Counted from the first letter of the stretch, positions 15,007-23,381 are shown. The stretch: DNA of 32,409 nucleotides from Gammaproteobacteria bacterium UBA5078 (GCA_002416505.1 DIAM01000005.1:62663-95071); one strand, 5' to 3'. Numbers and translations are program-made. The notes: generated from the letters alone by a model not told the origin.

Positions 15007-15372
15007 TTAGACTGACTTCTTCTCGAGCTTCTCGGTGATTCGAGCCGCTTTACCGGACAGATCACGCAAGTAGTATAGTTTTGCCTGACGTACATCGCCG
15101 CGACGCTTCAGCGTGATGCTGTCAACGAGTGGACTGTAAGTCTGGAAGGTACGCTCGACGCCCACACCGTGGGAGATCTTACGCACGGTGAACGCAGAAT
15201 TCAGAGCGCGCGAACGAATGCCGATGACTATGCCTTCGAATGCCTGCAGACGCTCACGATCGCCTTCACGAATTTTAACTTGCACAACCACTGTGTCGCC
15301 TGGACCGAAATCAGGGATTTCTTTGCCCATTTGTGCCTGTTCAACCATCTGAATGATCTTGCTCTTGCTCAT
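15007..15372 (-). CDS. rplS: 50S ribosomal protein L19
   Basis: L19 lies at the interface of the 30S and 50S subunits. From the ATG at 15372 the protein is 121 aa and starts MSKSKIIQMVEQAQM, with the family sequences FGPGDTVVVQVKIREGDRERLQAFEGIVIGIRSR in several blocks and KKRGDVR-type C-terminal basic stretch (LKRRGDVRQAKLYYLRDLSGK). This start is preferred over an upstream in-frame start at 15429 because that one overlaps the end of trmD, and because GGGAG lies 7 bases before the ATG at 15372. It is the last gene of rpsP-rimM-trmD-rplS, 16 bp behind trmD, and is followed by a strong terminator. Confidence 0.97.
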   Translation of the reverse strand: MSKSKIIQMVEQAQMGKEIPDFGPGDTVVVQVKIREGDRERLQAFEGIVIGIRSRALNSAFTVRKISHGVGVERTFQTYSPLVDSITLKRRGDVRQAKLYYLRDLSGKAARITEKLEKKSV

Positions 15373-15388
15373 TGCCTTACTCCCGGGT

Positions 15389-16162
15389 TCAAGACTCAGT
15401 GCGATTGCGCCGCGCCTCGTAATCATCAATAAATTGTTCTAATAAAATCGTCTGTTCCGCGTTTAGCGACATCTTTTCCAACAAATCCGGCCTTTTAAGC
15501 CACGTATTGCCGAGGCTCTGTTGCAAGCGCCACACGCGAATCTGCTCATGGTTCCCTCCCAATAACACCTCGGGAACCGTCTCACCTTCGTATTCTTGCG
15601 GCCGCGTATACTGCGGGCTGTCCAACAAGCCATCCGCGAAAGAGTCTGCCGCTGCAGAGTCCTCGTGGCCTAAGGCCTGTGGCTGATAGCGCGTTAACGC
15701 ATCTACCATCACCATCGCCGCCAACTCACCGCCGCTGAGGACGTAGTCCCCGATCGACCATTCTTCGTCGATCTCGCGGCGCAGCACCCGCTCGTCGATG
15801 CCCTGGTAGCGTCCGCAGACCAGTATGAGCTTGCCGCGCTTTGCCAGCGTCTCTACGCCGGCTTGATCTAGCCTGCGCCCCTGAGGGGACAGGTAAATCA
15901 CTAATGCTTGTTCATCGTCCTGCTGCGCCAGAGCCGTCTTCGCAGCCGTTATCGCCGCCTGTAACGGCTCTGTCTTCATCAGCATGCCCGGGCCGCCACC
16001 GAAGGGGCGATCGTCGACTGTGCGATGCTTGTCGGTCGTGAAATCACGTGGATTCCAGCACTGTACCGACGTAATGCCTTCGCGACTCGCGCGGCCGGTT
16101 ATCCCGTAATCCGTCACTGCCGTGAACATCTCAGGAAACAGTGTGACTATGCCAATCAGCAC
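15389..16162 (-). CDS. trmD: tRNA (guanine-N1)-methyltransferase TrmD
   Basis: TrmD methylates G37 of tRNAs next to the anticodon using S-adenosylmethionine and so prevents +1 frameshifting. The 257-aa protein has the family N terminus LFPEMFTAV, PFGGGPGMLMK, and the trefoil-knot SAM-binding region GRYQGIDER...SIGDYVLSGGELAAM, followed by LLDSPQYTRP and LLGGNHEQIRVWR. The start codon is GTG at 16162 with AAGGGGAG just upstream; an ATG two bases earlier is out of frame and stops at once. It follows rimM by 21 bp within the operon. Confidence 0.98.
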   Translation of the reverse strand: MLIGIVTLFPEMFTAVTDYGITGRASREGITSVQCWNPRDFTTDKHRTVDDRPFGGGPGMLMKTEPLQAAITAAKTALAQQDDEQALVIYLSPQGRRLDQAGVETLAKRGKLILVCGRYQGIDERVLRREIDEEWSIGDYVLSGGELAAMVMVDALTRYQPQALGHEDSAAADSFADGLLDSPQYTRPQEYEGETVPEVLLGGNHEQIRVWRLQQSLGNTWLKRPDLLEKMSLNAEQTILLEQFIDDYEARRNRTES

Positions 16163-16183
16163 ATTGCTCCCCTTTTCAAAACC

Positions 16184-16735
16184 TTAGGCCAGATAATCTG
16201 GATCCCAATCGACGCTGATACAGCGCTGTGTGCGAGACACTTCCATCACTACGCGATCGGGCAAATAGGGAATCAAACGCTCCCTTGTGTCGATACTGCC
16301 TTCGCATGGCTGTACCACCAGCACATCGTTCGCACCGGTCTCTAACATCTTCTCAACAGTGCCCAGTAACTGGCCTGTGAGGGTTTTGACTTGCATGCCG
16401 TTTAGCTCATGCCAGTAAAACTCTTCCGGATCTAAGGCCGGTAAATCTGCGGTGCGGATCGCGAGTTCGACCCCGGTAAGCAACTTCGCCTCATCCGGGT
16501 CGTCATAGCCGGCAAAATGCGCGACCAGCCCCTTGCCATGGATCTTACTCTGATCCATCTCGATCTCCTGCCAGCGGCCGCCAATCTTGGCGAACAGCTC
16601 TCGGAAATCGAGGATATTGTCTTGCGGGTCCGTGTAGGAGATCAGCTTTAACCAGCCTTTGATGCCATAGAGTTTGCCTATGCGGCCCATGGTCACCATT
16701 TCTTGCTGATCAAACACCATCTGCGACAACCCCAT
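16184..16735 (-). CDS. rimM: Ribosome maturation factor RimM
   Basis: RimM binds ribosomal protein S19 and assists assembly of the 30S head. The 183-aa protein shows the N-terminal domain GRIGKLYGIKGWLKLISYTDP and the C-terminal PRC-barrel with EEFYWHELNGMQVKT and LIPYLPDRVVMEVS. The ATG at 16735 is used here; a second ATG five codons later (16720) is equally possible because neither has a strong ribosome site. It lies 64 bp behind rpsP and 21 bp before trmD, the conserved operon order. Confidence 0.96.
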   Translation of the reverse strand: MGLSQMVFDQQEMVTMGRIGKLYGIKGWLKLISYTDPQDNILDFRELFAKIGGRWQEIEMDQSKIHGKGLVAHFAGYDDPDEAKLLTGVELAIRTADLPALDPEEFYWHELNGMQVKTLTGQLLGTVEKMLETGANDVLVVQPCEGSIDTRERLIPYLPDRVVMEVSRTQRCISVDWDPDYLA

Positions 16736-16799
16736 ACACTAGCTCATTCACTTCGATTGTCTTGTACCGCACGGCGCGAACACCGGCGCAGCGGAACAA

Positions 16800-17060
16800 T
16801 TAAGCGGCTGTAGTAGCTGCCTTAGAAGCATCTTTCATCAGTGCAGCAACGCGCTGGCTTGGCTGTGCGCCTTTGCTAGTCCAGTGTGCGACACGCTCTA
16901 GGTTGATGCGCAGACGCTCTTCTTGACCGCGTGCGACTGGGTTAAAGAAACCAAGACGCTCGATGAAGCGACCATCGCGTGGATTACGCTGATCAGTCAC
17001 GGTGATGTAGTAAAACGGCTTCTTCTTTGCACCAGCGCGAGCCAGTCTGATAATGACCAT
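16800..17060 (-). CDS. rpsP: 30S ribosomal protein S16
   Basis: S16 is a small 30S assembly protein. From the ATG at 17060 the protein is 86 aa and starts MVIIRLARAGAKKKPFYYI, followed by DQRNPRDGRFIERLGFFNP, the standard S16 signature. An upstream in-frame start at 17111 would add 17 residues not found in the family and is rejected. AGGA lies 12 bases upstream, a rather long spacing. It is the first gene of rpsP-rimM-trmD-rplS. The 192 bases between the start and the ffh hairpin must contain the operon promoter, but no convincing -35/-10 pair could be chosen. Confidence 0.97.
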   Translation of the reverse strand: MVIIRLARAGAKKKPFYYITVTDQRNPRDGRFIERLGFFNPVARGQEERLRINLERVAHWTSKGAQPSQRVAALMKDASKAATTAA

Positions 17061-17252
17061 AAACTTATGATTCCTGTTTGTGCGATAGACCGAAAACTGT
17101 CCCAACCTCAATATGTTATCGGCGATGCCGAGAACCCACTATGCTTGCGGAACAATCCGAGGCTGGAAAAAGGCGGGTATTCTAAGGGAAATAATCAGCA
17201 GATGGAAGGAATCTTTAAAGTTTTTCCCCCAGTGCCACAAAACCCACGAAGC

Positions 17253-17269
17253 GGCGGAGAAGCCCCGCC
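17253..17269 (-). terminator. Terminator-like hairpin after ffh
   Basis: On the minus strand a 7-bp GC-rich stem (one G-U pair) with loop CTT spans 17269-17253, 52 bases past the ffh stop. It is followed by GCTTCGTGGGTTTTG, so the U-tract is late and short. It probably gives partial termination between ffh and rpsP. Confidence 0.5.
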
Positions 17270-17320
17270 ATTGCGGTAGTTTAGACACTCAGACTGAGCG
17301 CCCCATGTCTTGTCGCGCAC

Positions 17321-18712
17321 TTATAATCGCGGCGGCCCACCAGCGCCGGGAAAACCTCCCGGACCGCCCATGCCACCCATACCGCCGAGGCCGCGCATCA
17401 TGTTCGCCATGCCGCCGCCTTTCATCTTCTTCATGACCTTCTGCATCTGCTTATGTTGCTTGAGCAGCCGGTTCAGATCCTGTAGCTGGGTGCCCGAACC
17501 GACCGTGATGCGGCGCTTGCGCGACCCATTGAGAATGTCCGGATTGACGCGCTCCTTCATGGTCATGGAGTTGATAATCGCCTCCATCTTGCTAAACAGC
17601 GAGTCGTCCACCATCTTGCTAGCGCCGGCAGGCAAGCCGCCCATGCCCGGCATCTTGTCCATGATGCTGGCCATACCCCCCATGTTTTGCATCTGTTTGA
17701 TCTGTTCTTTGAAGTCTTCGAGATCGAAGCCCTTGCCCTTCTTGATCTTGGAGGCAATGCGTTCGGCCTTTTCCTTGTCGACCTTGCGCTCAACCTCTTC
17801 GATGAGAGACAGCAGGTCGCCCATGCCCAGGATACGGCTCGCTACGCGGTCGGGATAGAAAGGCTCCAGCGCATCGATCTTCTCGCCCATGCCGATAAAT
17901 TTGATGGGCTTGCCAGTGATTTGACGAACCGACAGGGCTGCCCCGCCGCGTGCGTCGCCGTCGGCCTTGGTGAGGATGACCCCCGTCAAAGGCAAGGCAT
18001 CGTTGAAGGCCTTCGCCGTGTTGGCGGCATCCTGACCGGTCATGGCATCTACCACGAACAGGGTCTCTACCGGGTTCAACACCTGGTGGAGACGGCTAAT
18101 CTCGGCCATCATCTCCTCATCGACCGCAAGGCGGCCGGCGGTATCGACAATTAGCACGTCGACAAACTTCTTCTTGGCCTCTTTCAAGGCGGCAGTCACG
18201 ATTGCCTCCGGGGACTGGCTCAGATCGCTAGGGAAGAATTCCACCCCTACCTCTGCCGCTAGCGTCTCCAACTGCTTGATCGCGGCGGGTCGGTACACGT
18301 CGGCACTGACCACCATCACGCTCTTCTTGGGCTTGTTCTTCAACCAATGGGACAGCTTGGCGACCGTGGTCGTCTTACCGGCACCCTGAAGGCCCGCCAT
18401 CAGCACGATCGCGGGGGGTTGGGCACGCAGGTTCAGCTCTTCGTTAGCGGCGCCCATGACCGCCTCTAGCTCGGACTGAACGATCTTGATGAAGGTCTGC
18501 GTAGGGCTAAGGCTCTGCTTAACCTCCTGCCCGACGGCACGCTGGCGCACGCTCTCGATAAAGCCCTTTACTACGGGCAGCGCAACGTCCGCCTCCAACA
18601 GCGCACGACGCACCTCGCGCAGCGCGTCCTGAATATTGTTATCGGTCAGCGTGCCTTTGCCGCTGATCTTACGAAGGGCCCCGGATAAGCGTTCGGTTAA
18701 GCTATCAAACAT
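17321..18712 (-). CDS. ffh: Signal recognition particle protein Ffh
   Basis: Ffh is the SRP54 GTPase that binds 4.5S RNA and signal sequences and delivers nascent inner-membrane proteins to FtsY. From the ATG at 18712 the protein is 463 aa. It has the N domain MFDSLTERLSGALRKISGKG, the P-loop GLQGAGKTTT (107-116), DTAGR (190-194), TKADGDARGG (248-257), and a methionine-rich M domain with repeated MGGM and a GPGGFPGAGGPPRL tail. An upstream in-frame start (18787) adds 25 foreign residues and overlaps the promoter, so it is rejected. It neighbours rpsP and, divergently, ypjD, as in Pseudomonas. Confidence 0.98.
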   Translation of the reverse strand: MFDSLTERLSGALRKISGKGTLTDNNIQDALREVRRALLEADVALPVVKGFIESVRQRAVGQEVKQSLSPTQTFIKIVQSELEAVMGAANEELNLRAQPPAIVLMAGLQGAGKTTTVAKLSHWLKNKPKKSVMVVSADVYRPAAIKQLETLAAEVGVEFFPSDLSQSPEAIVTAALKEAKKKFVDVLIVDTAGRLAVDEEMMAEISRLHQVLNPVETLFVVDAMTGQDAANTAKAFNDALPLTGVILTKADGDARGGAALSVRQITGKPIKFIGMGEKIDALEPFYPDRVASRILGMGDLLSLIEEVERKVDKEKAERIASKIKKGKGFDLEDFKEQIKQMQNMGGMASIMDKMPGMGGLPAGASKMVDDSLFSKMEAIINSMTMKERVNPDILNGSRKRRITVGSGTQLQDLNRLLKQHKQMQKVMKKMKGGGMANMMRGLGGMGGMGGPGGFPGAGGPPRL

Positions 18713-18758
18713 AGTGGTCTTCCAAGGTGTTACCGTCAGGGAATAAAGATTGGGCGCG

Positions 18759-18786
18759 ATTATAGCCAAATGTGGCGCTATGTTCA
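18759..18786 (-). promoter_or_regulatory. Promoter of ffh
   Basis: On the minus strand a perfect TATAAT (18764-18759) lies 16 bp from TGAACA (18786-18781), 4/6 to the -35 consensus. The discriminator CGCGCCC is GC-rich, as at alaS and tRNA-Ser. Transcription would start about 35-40 bases before the ffh ATG. Confidence 0.65.
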
Positions 18787-18927
18787 CTGCCTTCTACCGG
18801 CCCTCGTGTAATAAGGCTTGGCGACAAAAATATCGCTTCAACCCCCTGCCTACATATGAGAAACTTTCGCAACAACGGGGCGCAATAGGCCCTGCCGAGA
18901 ATCTCGCCCAAACCCCAGAGACCGTCG

Positions 18928-19731
18928 ATGTCGTTTACCACCCTCTCAGGACTGATCGCAATCTTGTTTTATCTGATCAGCTTCGTCTATCAGGGCAAAC
19001 ACCTGAACATGAAGTCCAAGGAGCCCAACCCTGGCGGCTGGGTCTTCCTATTGGGCTTACTGGCTGTGTTGGCCCATGGCGTGAGTGCGGGCGGCGTCTT
19101 GCGCAATAGCGAGGGCTATCATTTCGGCATAGTGCAAATTAGCACGCTGATCTGCGCTTCGATCTCGCTAATGGTGTTGCTGAGCAGCCTACGCAAACCC
19201 CTCGGCGTTCTGGTGCTCGGCTTCTTCCCCTTAGCCATCGTCTCCATCATCGCCTCACTCACCATCGAGAGCGCCTACCCACCGCGGCCGTTGGCGGCAG
19301 GATTAGCGAGCCACATAATCCTATCGATCCTGGCCTATAGCATGCTGACGATTGCCGCATTGCAGGCAGGCTTTCTTGCCTTCCAAAACTATCAACTCAA
19401 ACATCGTCACGCGGCGAGTGTCATCCGGCGCTTTCCACCACTGCAGGACATGGAGAGCTTCCTATTCGAGTTAGTCTGGGTAGGCCAGTTGCTACTGACG
19501 CTGGGCATAGCGCTAGGCTTCATCTTCGTGGACGACATGTGGGCACAGGGCCTGCCCCATAAGACCGTGTTCTCTATGCTGGCGTGGATAGTGTTCGCCG
19601 TATTGCTCTGGGGACGTCACAGGCTCGGCTGGCGCGGCACGACGGCCATTCGTTTTACTCTGACCGGCTTCGTATTCCTGATCCTGGGCTTCTATGGCTC
19701 TAAAATCGTCCTAGAATTCATCCTCAACTAG
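18928..19731 (+). CDS. ypjD: YpjD-type inner-membrane protein, cytochrome c assembly (CcsA/CcmC-like) family
   Basis: This 267-aa protein has about eight predicted membrane spans spread along its whole length, starting directly at the N terminus (LSGLIAILFYLISFVY), with conserved histidines in LLAVLAHGVSAGG, GLASHIILSILAY and LPHKTVFS. The layout and the position beside ffh identify it as the YpjD family, which belongs to the haem-handling cytochrome c assembly superfamily but whose function is not settled. Start ATG at 18928 has only a weak AGAG upstream. In many relatives a CorC/HlyC-type gene follows; here it is instead convergent with the phosphopantetheinyl transferase, sharing a CTAG tetranucleotide that serves as stop codon on both strands. 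Confidence 0.85.
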   Translation: MSFTTLSGLIAILFYLISFVYQGKHLNMKSKEPNPGGWVFLLGLLAVLAHGVSAGGVLRNSEGYHFGIVQISTLICASISLMVLLSSLRKPLGVLVLGFFPLAIVSIIASLTIESAYPPRPLAAGLASHIILSILAYSMLTIAALQAGFLAFQNYQLKHRHAASVIRRFPPLQDMESFLFELVWVGQLLLTLGIALGFIFVDDMWAQGLPHKTVFSMLAWIVFAVLLWGRHRLGWRGTTAIRFTLTGFVFLILGFYGSKIVLEFILN

Positions 19732-20495
19732 CCCGCATCGGGCTCGTACGAGCCATCCAGTGCGAGCCGGGTGTGTCGCCCATCGCCGTGCAATCTAATG
19801 CCCTCGACGACAACCTCCTGCCCCTGTGCATCGTCACCTAAGGCTAGTGCGAGCTGATGCGTAGCACTCAATGGCATGCTCCAGAAACGCCAGCGTTCCG
19901 GCCAATCTGCGCGGCGCGTGTCGAAGGCTATTTCAATATCAGCGCCCGCGAAATCAAAACTGAAACTGCCCAAAGGTATCGCCAAACCCATTCCGCAGGC
20001 CTTAATAAAGGCCTCCTTCAGAGTCCAGAGAACGAAGAAACGTGCACGCTGCAGGGGCTCGGGCAGCTCGCGCAGGTCGGCGAGTTCGGAGACTGAAAAA
20101 TAGCGCTGCGCCACCGCTAAGGCACGGCACTGACGTTGCCTATATTCCACATCGACGCCCAGAGATCCTCGCGCCGTAAACGCTATCACTAGCGCACCTC
20201 GCGTATGCGAAATATTGAAGTCCAACGGGAAAGCTAGCTCCGGCGCATGCACCGCAGGACGCCCATAGGCATTGAGTGAGATCTGCCACTGCTCGGGGGC
20301 AACCTCGGGGGCATAGCAACTCAAGGCATGACGCACGGCCCAACGCGCCTGCCGATATTGCTGCTTGATACGCGGCGCGCGGATACTCTCATAGCGGGCG
20401 AGTTCGGAGGCGCTCAGAGTGGCGCGCAGGGGCTCGCTCGGCGCCACGGCATCGACACACCACAAATGAATTTGGCTTGCTGTAGGCGGCTTCAT
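19728..20495 (-). CDS. 4'-phosphopantetheinyl transferase, Sfp type
   Basis: The enzyme transfers phosphopantetheine from CoA to a serine of acyl- or peptidyl-carrier proteins. From the ATG at 20495 the protein is 255 aa, with ISHTRGALVIAF, the magnesium-binding GVDVEY (113-118), and W157-TLKEAFIKACGMG, i.e. the WxxKEAxxKxxG signature of the Sfp/Gsp branch. An upstream start at 20564 would overlap the cyclase gene by 65 bases; the ATG 4 bases after the cyclase stop is preferred, although no clear ribosome site precedes it, so coupling is likely. No polyketide or peptide synthetase is in the window, so the partner carrier protein is unknown. Stop overlaps that of ypjD. Confidence 0.88.
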   Translation of the reverse strand: MKPPTASQIHLWCVDAVAPSEPLRATLSASELARYESIRAPRIKQQYRQARWAVRHALSCYAPEVAPEQWQISLNAYGRPAVHAPELAFPLDFNISHTRGALVIAFTARGSLGVDVEYRQRQCRALAVAQRYFSVSELADLRELPEPLQRARFFVLWTLKEAFIKACGMGLAIPLGSFSFDFAGADIEIAFDTRRADWPERWRFWSMPLSATHQLALALGDDAQGQEVVVEGIRLHGDGRHTRLALDGSYEPDAG

Positions 20496-20499
20496 CTGT

Positions 20500-22059
20500 T
20501 CACTGTATGGAGTCGTTTGTACTGCGTGACGAGACGCGATTGCGTCCGCGACGCTTGCCGTCATACATCATCAGGTCTGCGCGATGAATAGCGAACTCTA
20601 ACTCTTCACCCGCGATCCTTCGCACCATGCCGAAGGTGATGGTGACATGCAGCTCCTGCCCTTCGTATTTGAATAGATGATCCTCTATGGACTTGCGCAG
20701 AGACTCAATAAAGCTCTCACCTTGCACCCAGTCCCGCCCCGTCAATACTATGCAGAATTCCTCCCCGCCCCAGCGGGCGACCACATCGCCGCTACTCAGG
20801 TGCGCCTCGATTAATCGCGCGACTTCCTTGAGGATATAGTCCCCACAGTGATGCCCATAAGTATCGTTAAGCGACTTGAAATGATCCAGATCGGCCATCG
20901 CAATCATCACCGGCTGCAACATGGTGTCGACCGGGCCTAGCTTGTCCACCCACTCGATCAATGCGCGCCGATTTGGCAGCTGGGTTAGCAAGTCGGTATG
21001 GGCGAGCCGCCCAATCTCATCTAAAGCGCGTTGAATCTGTGTGACATCGGTAAGTAGCAAAAGCTGCCCGAGCAGCTCATCTCGATAACCGTTGATCGGC
21101 ATGCTGTCGATCTCGAACTGCCGCGCGCGATAGCGCGATATGACGCGCCCAGAAAAACCCAATGCGGAGCGATGCATGCCACGGGTGTCGAAGGTCACTT
21201 CCAATAACTGCTCCAGCGACATGCCTATCAAATCATCGGAATGCAATCTGGCAATTTCAACAAACGCGGGATTAACGTCCGTCACATTTTGCGCCTGATT
21301 GACGACGATTACGCCGCTATTGATATTCCTAAACACTAGGTCGCGCGCCATCGGCGCTACGCGCAAGAAATAATAATGCCGAGTAGCGATGGTGATCAGG
21401 ATGGCGCTGAACACAAAAAACAGGGAGGTAGGGTCGAAGCCACCGGAGAAATCCACACCCAGCACATAGATAATATTGACGACCAAGGGGATCGATGCCG
21501 CAATCACGATGAGCATGCTTTGACTACGATATAGGCTGGGTTGGCGCAGGCTGGTGGCGATCAGTAACACGGAACCGGCCAGCGTGTACAAATAGCTGCA
21601 GAAGATGATCTGCACCCAGAAAGCGATGCCGTAGTCGAAATCGAGCACATAATAATCGTCGCGATACAGCAGCCGAGTATCGACGTAGAACAACTGATGC
21701 CACTCTACCGTGCCCACTAGTAGCAGACTCGCCACAGGCACTATGAGCATGACGGTGACACTTAGGGGTGTCAGCCAGCGTTGATTGCCGGAGAAGTGAA
21801 TGGCGAAGAAGAGCCAACTGACAACGCCACAGATGACCCCGAGATAGACGAGGCGCTGGAAGGCGAGTTGCCACTGCAGGCTTGTCCCGATATTGGCGAG
21901 AAACTCGCCCGCGGTCCAGATGACAAAACTAAGCAGCACCGCATTCCAATAGCGGCTGCTACGATCGCCGCCATGGCTGCTACTGATGACTCTCAATGCC
22001 ACCGCGAGTATGCAGGCCAGCAGGTAAAGATAATTAATTGCGGGGAACTGAAAGTCCAT
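20500..22059 (-). CDS. Diguanylate cyclase with 7TM sensor, PAS and GGDEF domains
   Basis: Predicted to make cyclic di-GMP in response to a membrane or envelope signal. From the ATG at 22059 it is 519 aa. Residues 1-230 hold seven hydrophobic helices of the histidine-kinase N-terminal 7TM type, residues about 240-345 a PAS domain (NINSGVIVVNQAQNVTDVNPAF), and 350-519 a GGDEF domain with DLLTQLPNRRAL, DLDHFKSLNDTYGHHCGD and active site GGEEF (431-435). The catalytic site looks intact. The inhibitory I-site (RxxD five residues before GGEEF) reads SSGD, so arginine is missing and feedback by c-di-GMP is probably lost. A TTG start at 22092 would add 11 residues. It lies 117 bp behind pspF on the same strand. 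Confidence 0.9.
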   Translation of the reverse strand: MDFQFPAINYLYLLACILAVALRVISSSHGGDRSSRYWNAVLLSFVIWTAGEFLANIGTSLQWQLAFQRLVYLGVICGVVSWLFFAIHFSGNQRWLTPLSVTVMLIVPVASLLLVGTVEWHQLFYVDTRLLYRDDYYVLDFDYGIAFWVQIIFCSYLYTLAGSVLLIATSLRQPSLYRSQSMLIVIAASIPLVVNIIYVLGVDFSGGFDPTSLFFVFSAILITIATRHYYFLRVAPMARDLVFRNINSGVIVVNQAQNVTDVNPAFVEIARLHSDDLIGMSLEQLLEVTFDTRGMHRSALGFSGRVISRYRARQFEIDSMPINGYRDELLGQLLLLTDVTQIQRALDEIGRLAHTDLLTQLPNRRALIEWVDKLGPVDTMLQPVMIAMADLDHFKSLNDTYGHHCGDYILKEVARLIEAHLSSGDVVARWGGEEFCIVLTGRDWVQGESFIESLRKSIEDHLFKYEGQELHVTITFGMVRRIAGEELEFAIHRADLMMYDGKRRGRNRVSSRSTNDSIQ

Positions 22060-22176
22060 GTTCGTAGGTGGCCTCTGTGACTCTATGTGCAACGCTCACG
22101 CGATCAAACTCAACACTGGCTAAAACAATGGCGCGCAATATGGCGCTTGCGCGAGCCGCTGCGCTGGAGTTCTTGC

Positions 22177-23214
22177 TCAGCCCAAGAGATCGTATTTGCG
22201 CAGGTAACCGCGTAATTGGTGGTAACTCATCTGCAGAAACTCTGCCGCCTTGCGTTGGTTGAACTGCGAACGCTTCATCGCCTGCTTGAGGATATCGATC
22301 TCGTAGCTCTGTATGTGTTTTATAAAATCCAGCGTCTGCGCATCACTGATATCCGGTATTGCCGTGTTGTCCAGGGCGCCGCTGTCCTCGCTCGGCGTCG
22401 CGGTGGAACTTGCAGCCGGCCCGCTCTGTGTGAGCCGGTAAGGAGACTCAAAGGGATTGAACACCAGACGCGAGATCTGCCGGTCGGGGCATTGGTAGAC
22501 CGCCCGCTCCACGACATTCTTCAACTCACGCACATTGCCGGGCCAGGTGTGGGTTAACAGCATCCGTTCCATATTGCCGTTGAAGCCATGGAAATAGTCG
22601 CCCCCCATCTCCTTGACCATGCCCACAGCGAAATGCTGAGCCAGGATCATGACGTCCTCGGCGCGCGCGCGCAGCGGAGGCAGCGTGATGACATCGAAGG
22701 CTAGGCGATCCAGCAAGTCTTCGCGAAACTTGCCTCTACGGGCTAGGCTGGGGAGGTCCTCATTGGTTGCCGCCACGATACGCACATCCACTTTAAGTGG
22801 CTGGCTGCCGCCCAGACGCTCAAATTCCCCGTATTCGATGATGCGCAGGATCTTCTCTTGCACTGCCATGGGCGTGTTGGCTAATTCGTCTAGGAATAAG
22901 GTGCCACCATCGGCCCGCTCGAAATAGCCCTTCTTCTGGCCGGTGGCCCCAGTGAAGGCCCCCGCTTCATGCCCGAACAACTGGGCCTCGAGTAGAGAGT
23001 CGCTGAAAGCGGCGCAGTTGATCTTGAGGAAGTTCTGCTCCCAGCGCTGCGACAGATAATGCAGCCTAGCACCGATAAGCTCCTTGCCCGTGCCGCGCTC
23101 ACCGACAATCAAGACAGGCTTGTTCAGTGGCGCCACTTGCGAGACATGTTCCTGCATCTCAAGAAACACAGCGGATTCGCCTATCATCCGTGGAGCAGAA
23201 ATCTCTGGTGGCAT
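22177..23214 (-). CDS. pspF: Psp operon transcriptional activator PspF (sigma-54 dependent)
   Basis: PspF is the bacterial enhancer-binding AAA+ ATPase that opens sigma-54 promoters of the phage-shock operon and is held inactive by PspA. The 345-aa protein has no N-terminal receiver domain, as expected. Visible are Walker A GERGTGKE (38-45), the sigma-54 contact loop GAFTGA (85-90), Walker B GGTLFLDE (103-110), the TWPGNVRELKNVVERA segment, and a C-terminal Fis-type helix-turn-helix (NQRKAAEFLQMSYHQLRGYLRKY). The ATG at 23214 has AAAGGA 8 bases upstream. It is divergent from pspABC, the same layout as in E. coli. Confidence 0.95.
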   Translation of the reverse strand: MPPEISAPRMIGESAVFLEMQEHVSQVAPLNKPVLIVGERGTGKELIGARLHYLSQRWEQNFLKINCAAFSDSLLEAQLFGHEAGAFTGATGQKKGYFERADGGTLFLDELANTPMAVQEKILRIIEYGEFERLGGSQPLKVDVRIVAATNEDLPSLARRGKFREDLLDRLAFDVITLPPLRARAEDVMILAQHFAVGMVKEMGGDYFHGFNGNMERMLLTHTWPGNVRELKNVVERAVYQCPDRQISRLVFNPFESPYRLTQSGPAASSTATPSEDSGALDNTAIPDISDAQTLDFIKHIQSYEIDILKQAMKRSQFNQRKAAEFLQMSYHQLRGYLRKYDLLG

Positions 23215-23248
23215 TGGGAAATCCTTTGTCTCGCAGAAGTGGTCAAAA

Positions 23249-23275
23249 TTAGTGATTTGCGAAAAATACCACTAG
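23249..23275 (+). promoter_or_regulatory. Candidate PspF binding site (UAS) upstream of pspA
   Basis: TTAGTG (23249-23254) and CACTAG (23270-23275) form an inverted pair of TAGTG half-sites with centres 21 bp apart, two helical turns. The pair lies 35-60 bases before the pspF start and about 90-120 bases upstream of the pspA -24 box, where enhancer-binding proteins act. Assignment rests on position and symmetry only. Confidence 0.4.
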
Positions 23276-23364
23276 TTGCGTAATTTCACCATTCTAGCGG
23301 CTTTCCAAAATTCCGATAAAACTTTATCTTCAATATATTCAATAGCTTAAAAATATTTTTAGTT

Positions 23365-23381
23365 TTGGCACACATTCTGCT
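23365..23381 (+). promoter_or_regulatory. Sigma-54 (-24/-12) promoter of pspABC
   Basis: TTGGCAC (23365-23371) and TGCT (23378-23381) place GG (23367-23368) and GC (23379-23380) exactly 10 bases apart, the defining sigma-54 spacing. It lies 74 bases before the pspA ATG. A frame starting at 23365 for PspA would begin inside this element and is rejected. Confidence 0.92.
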
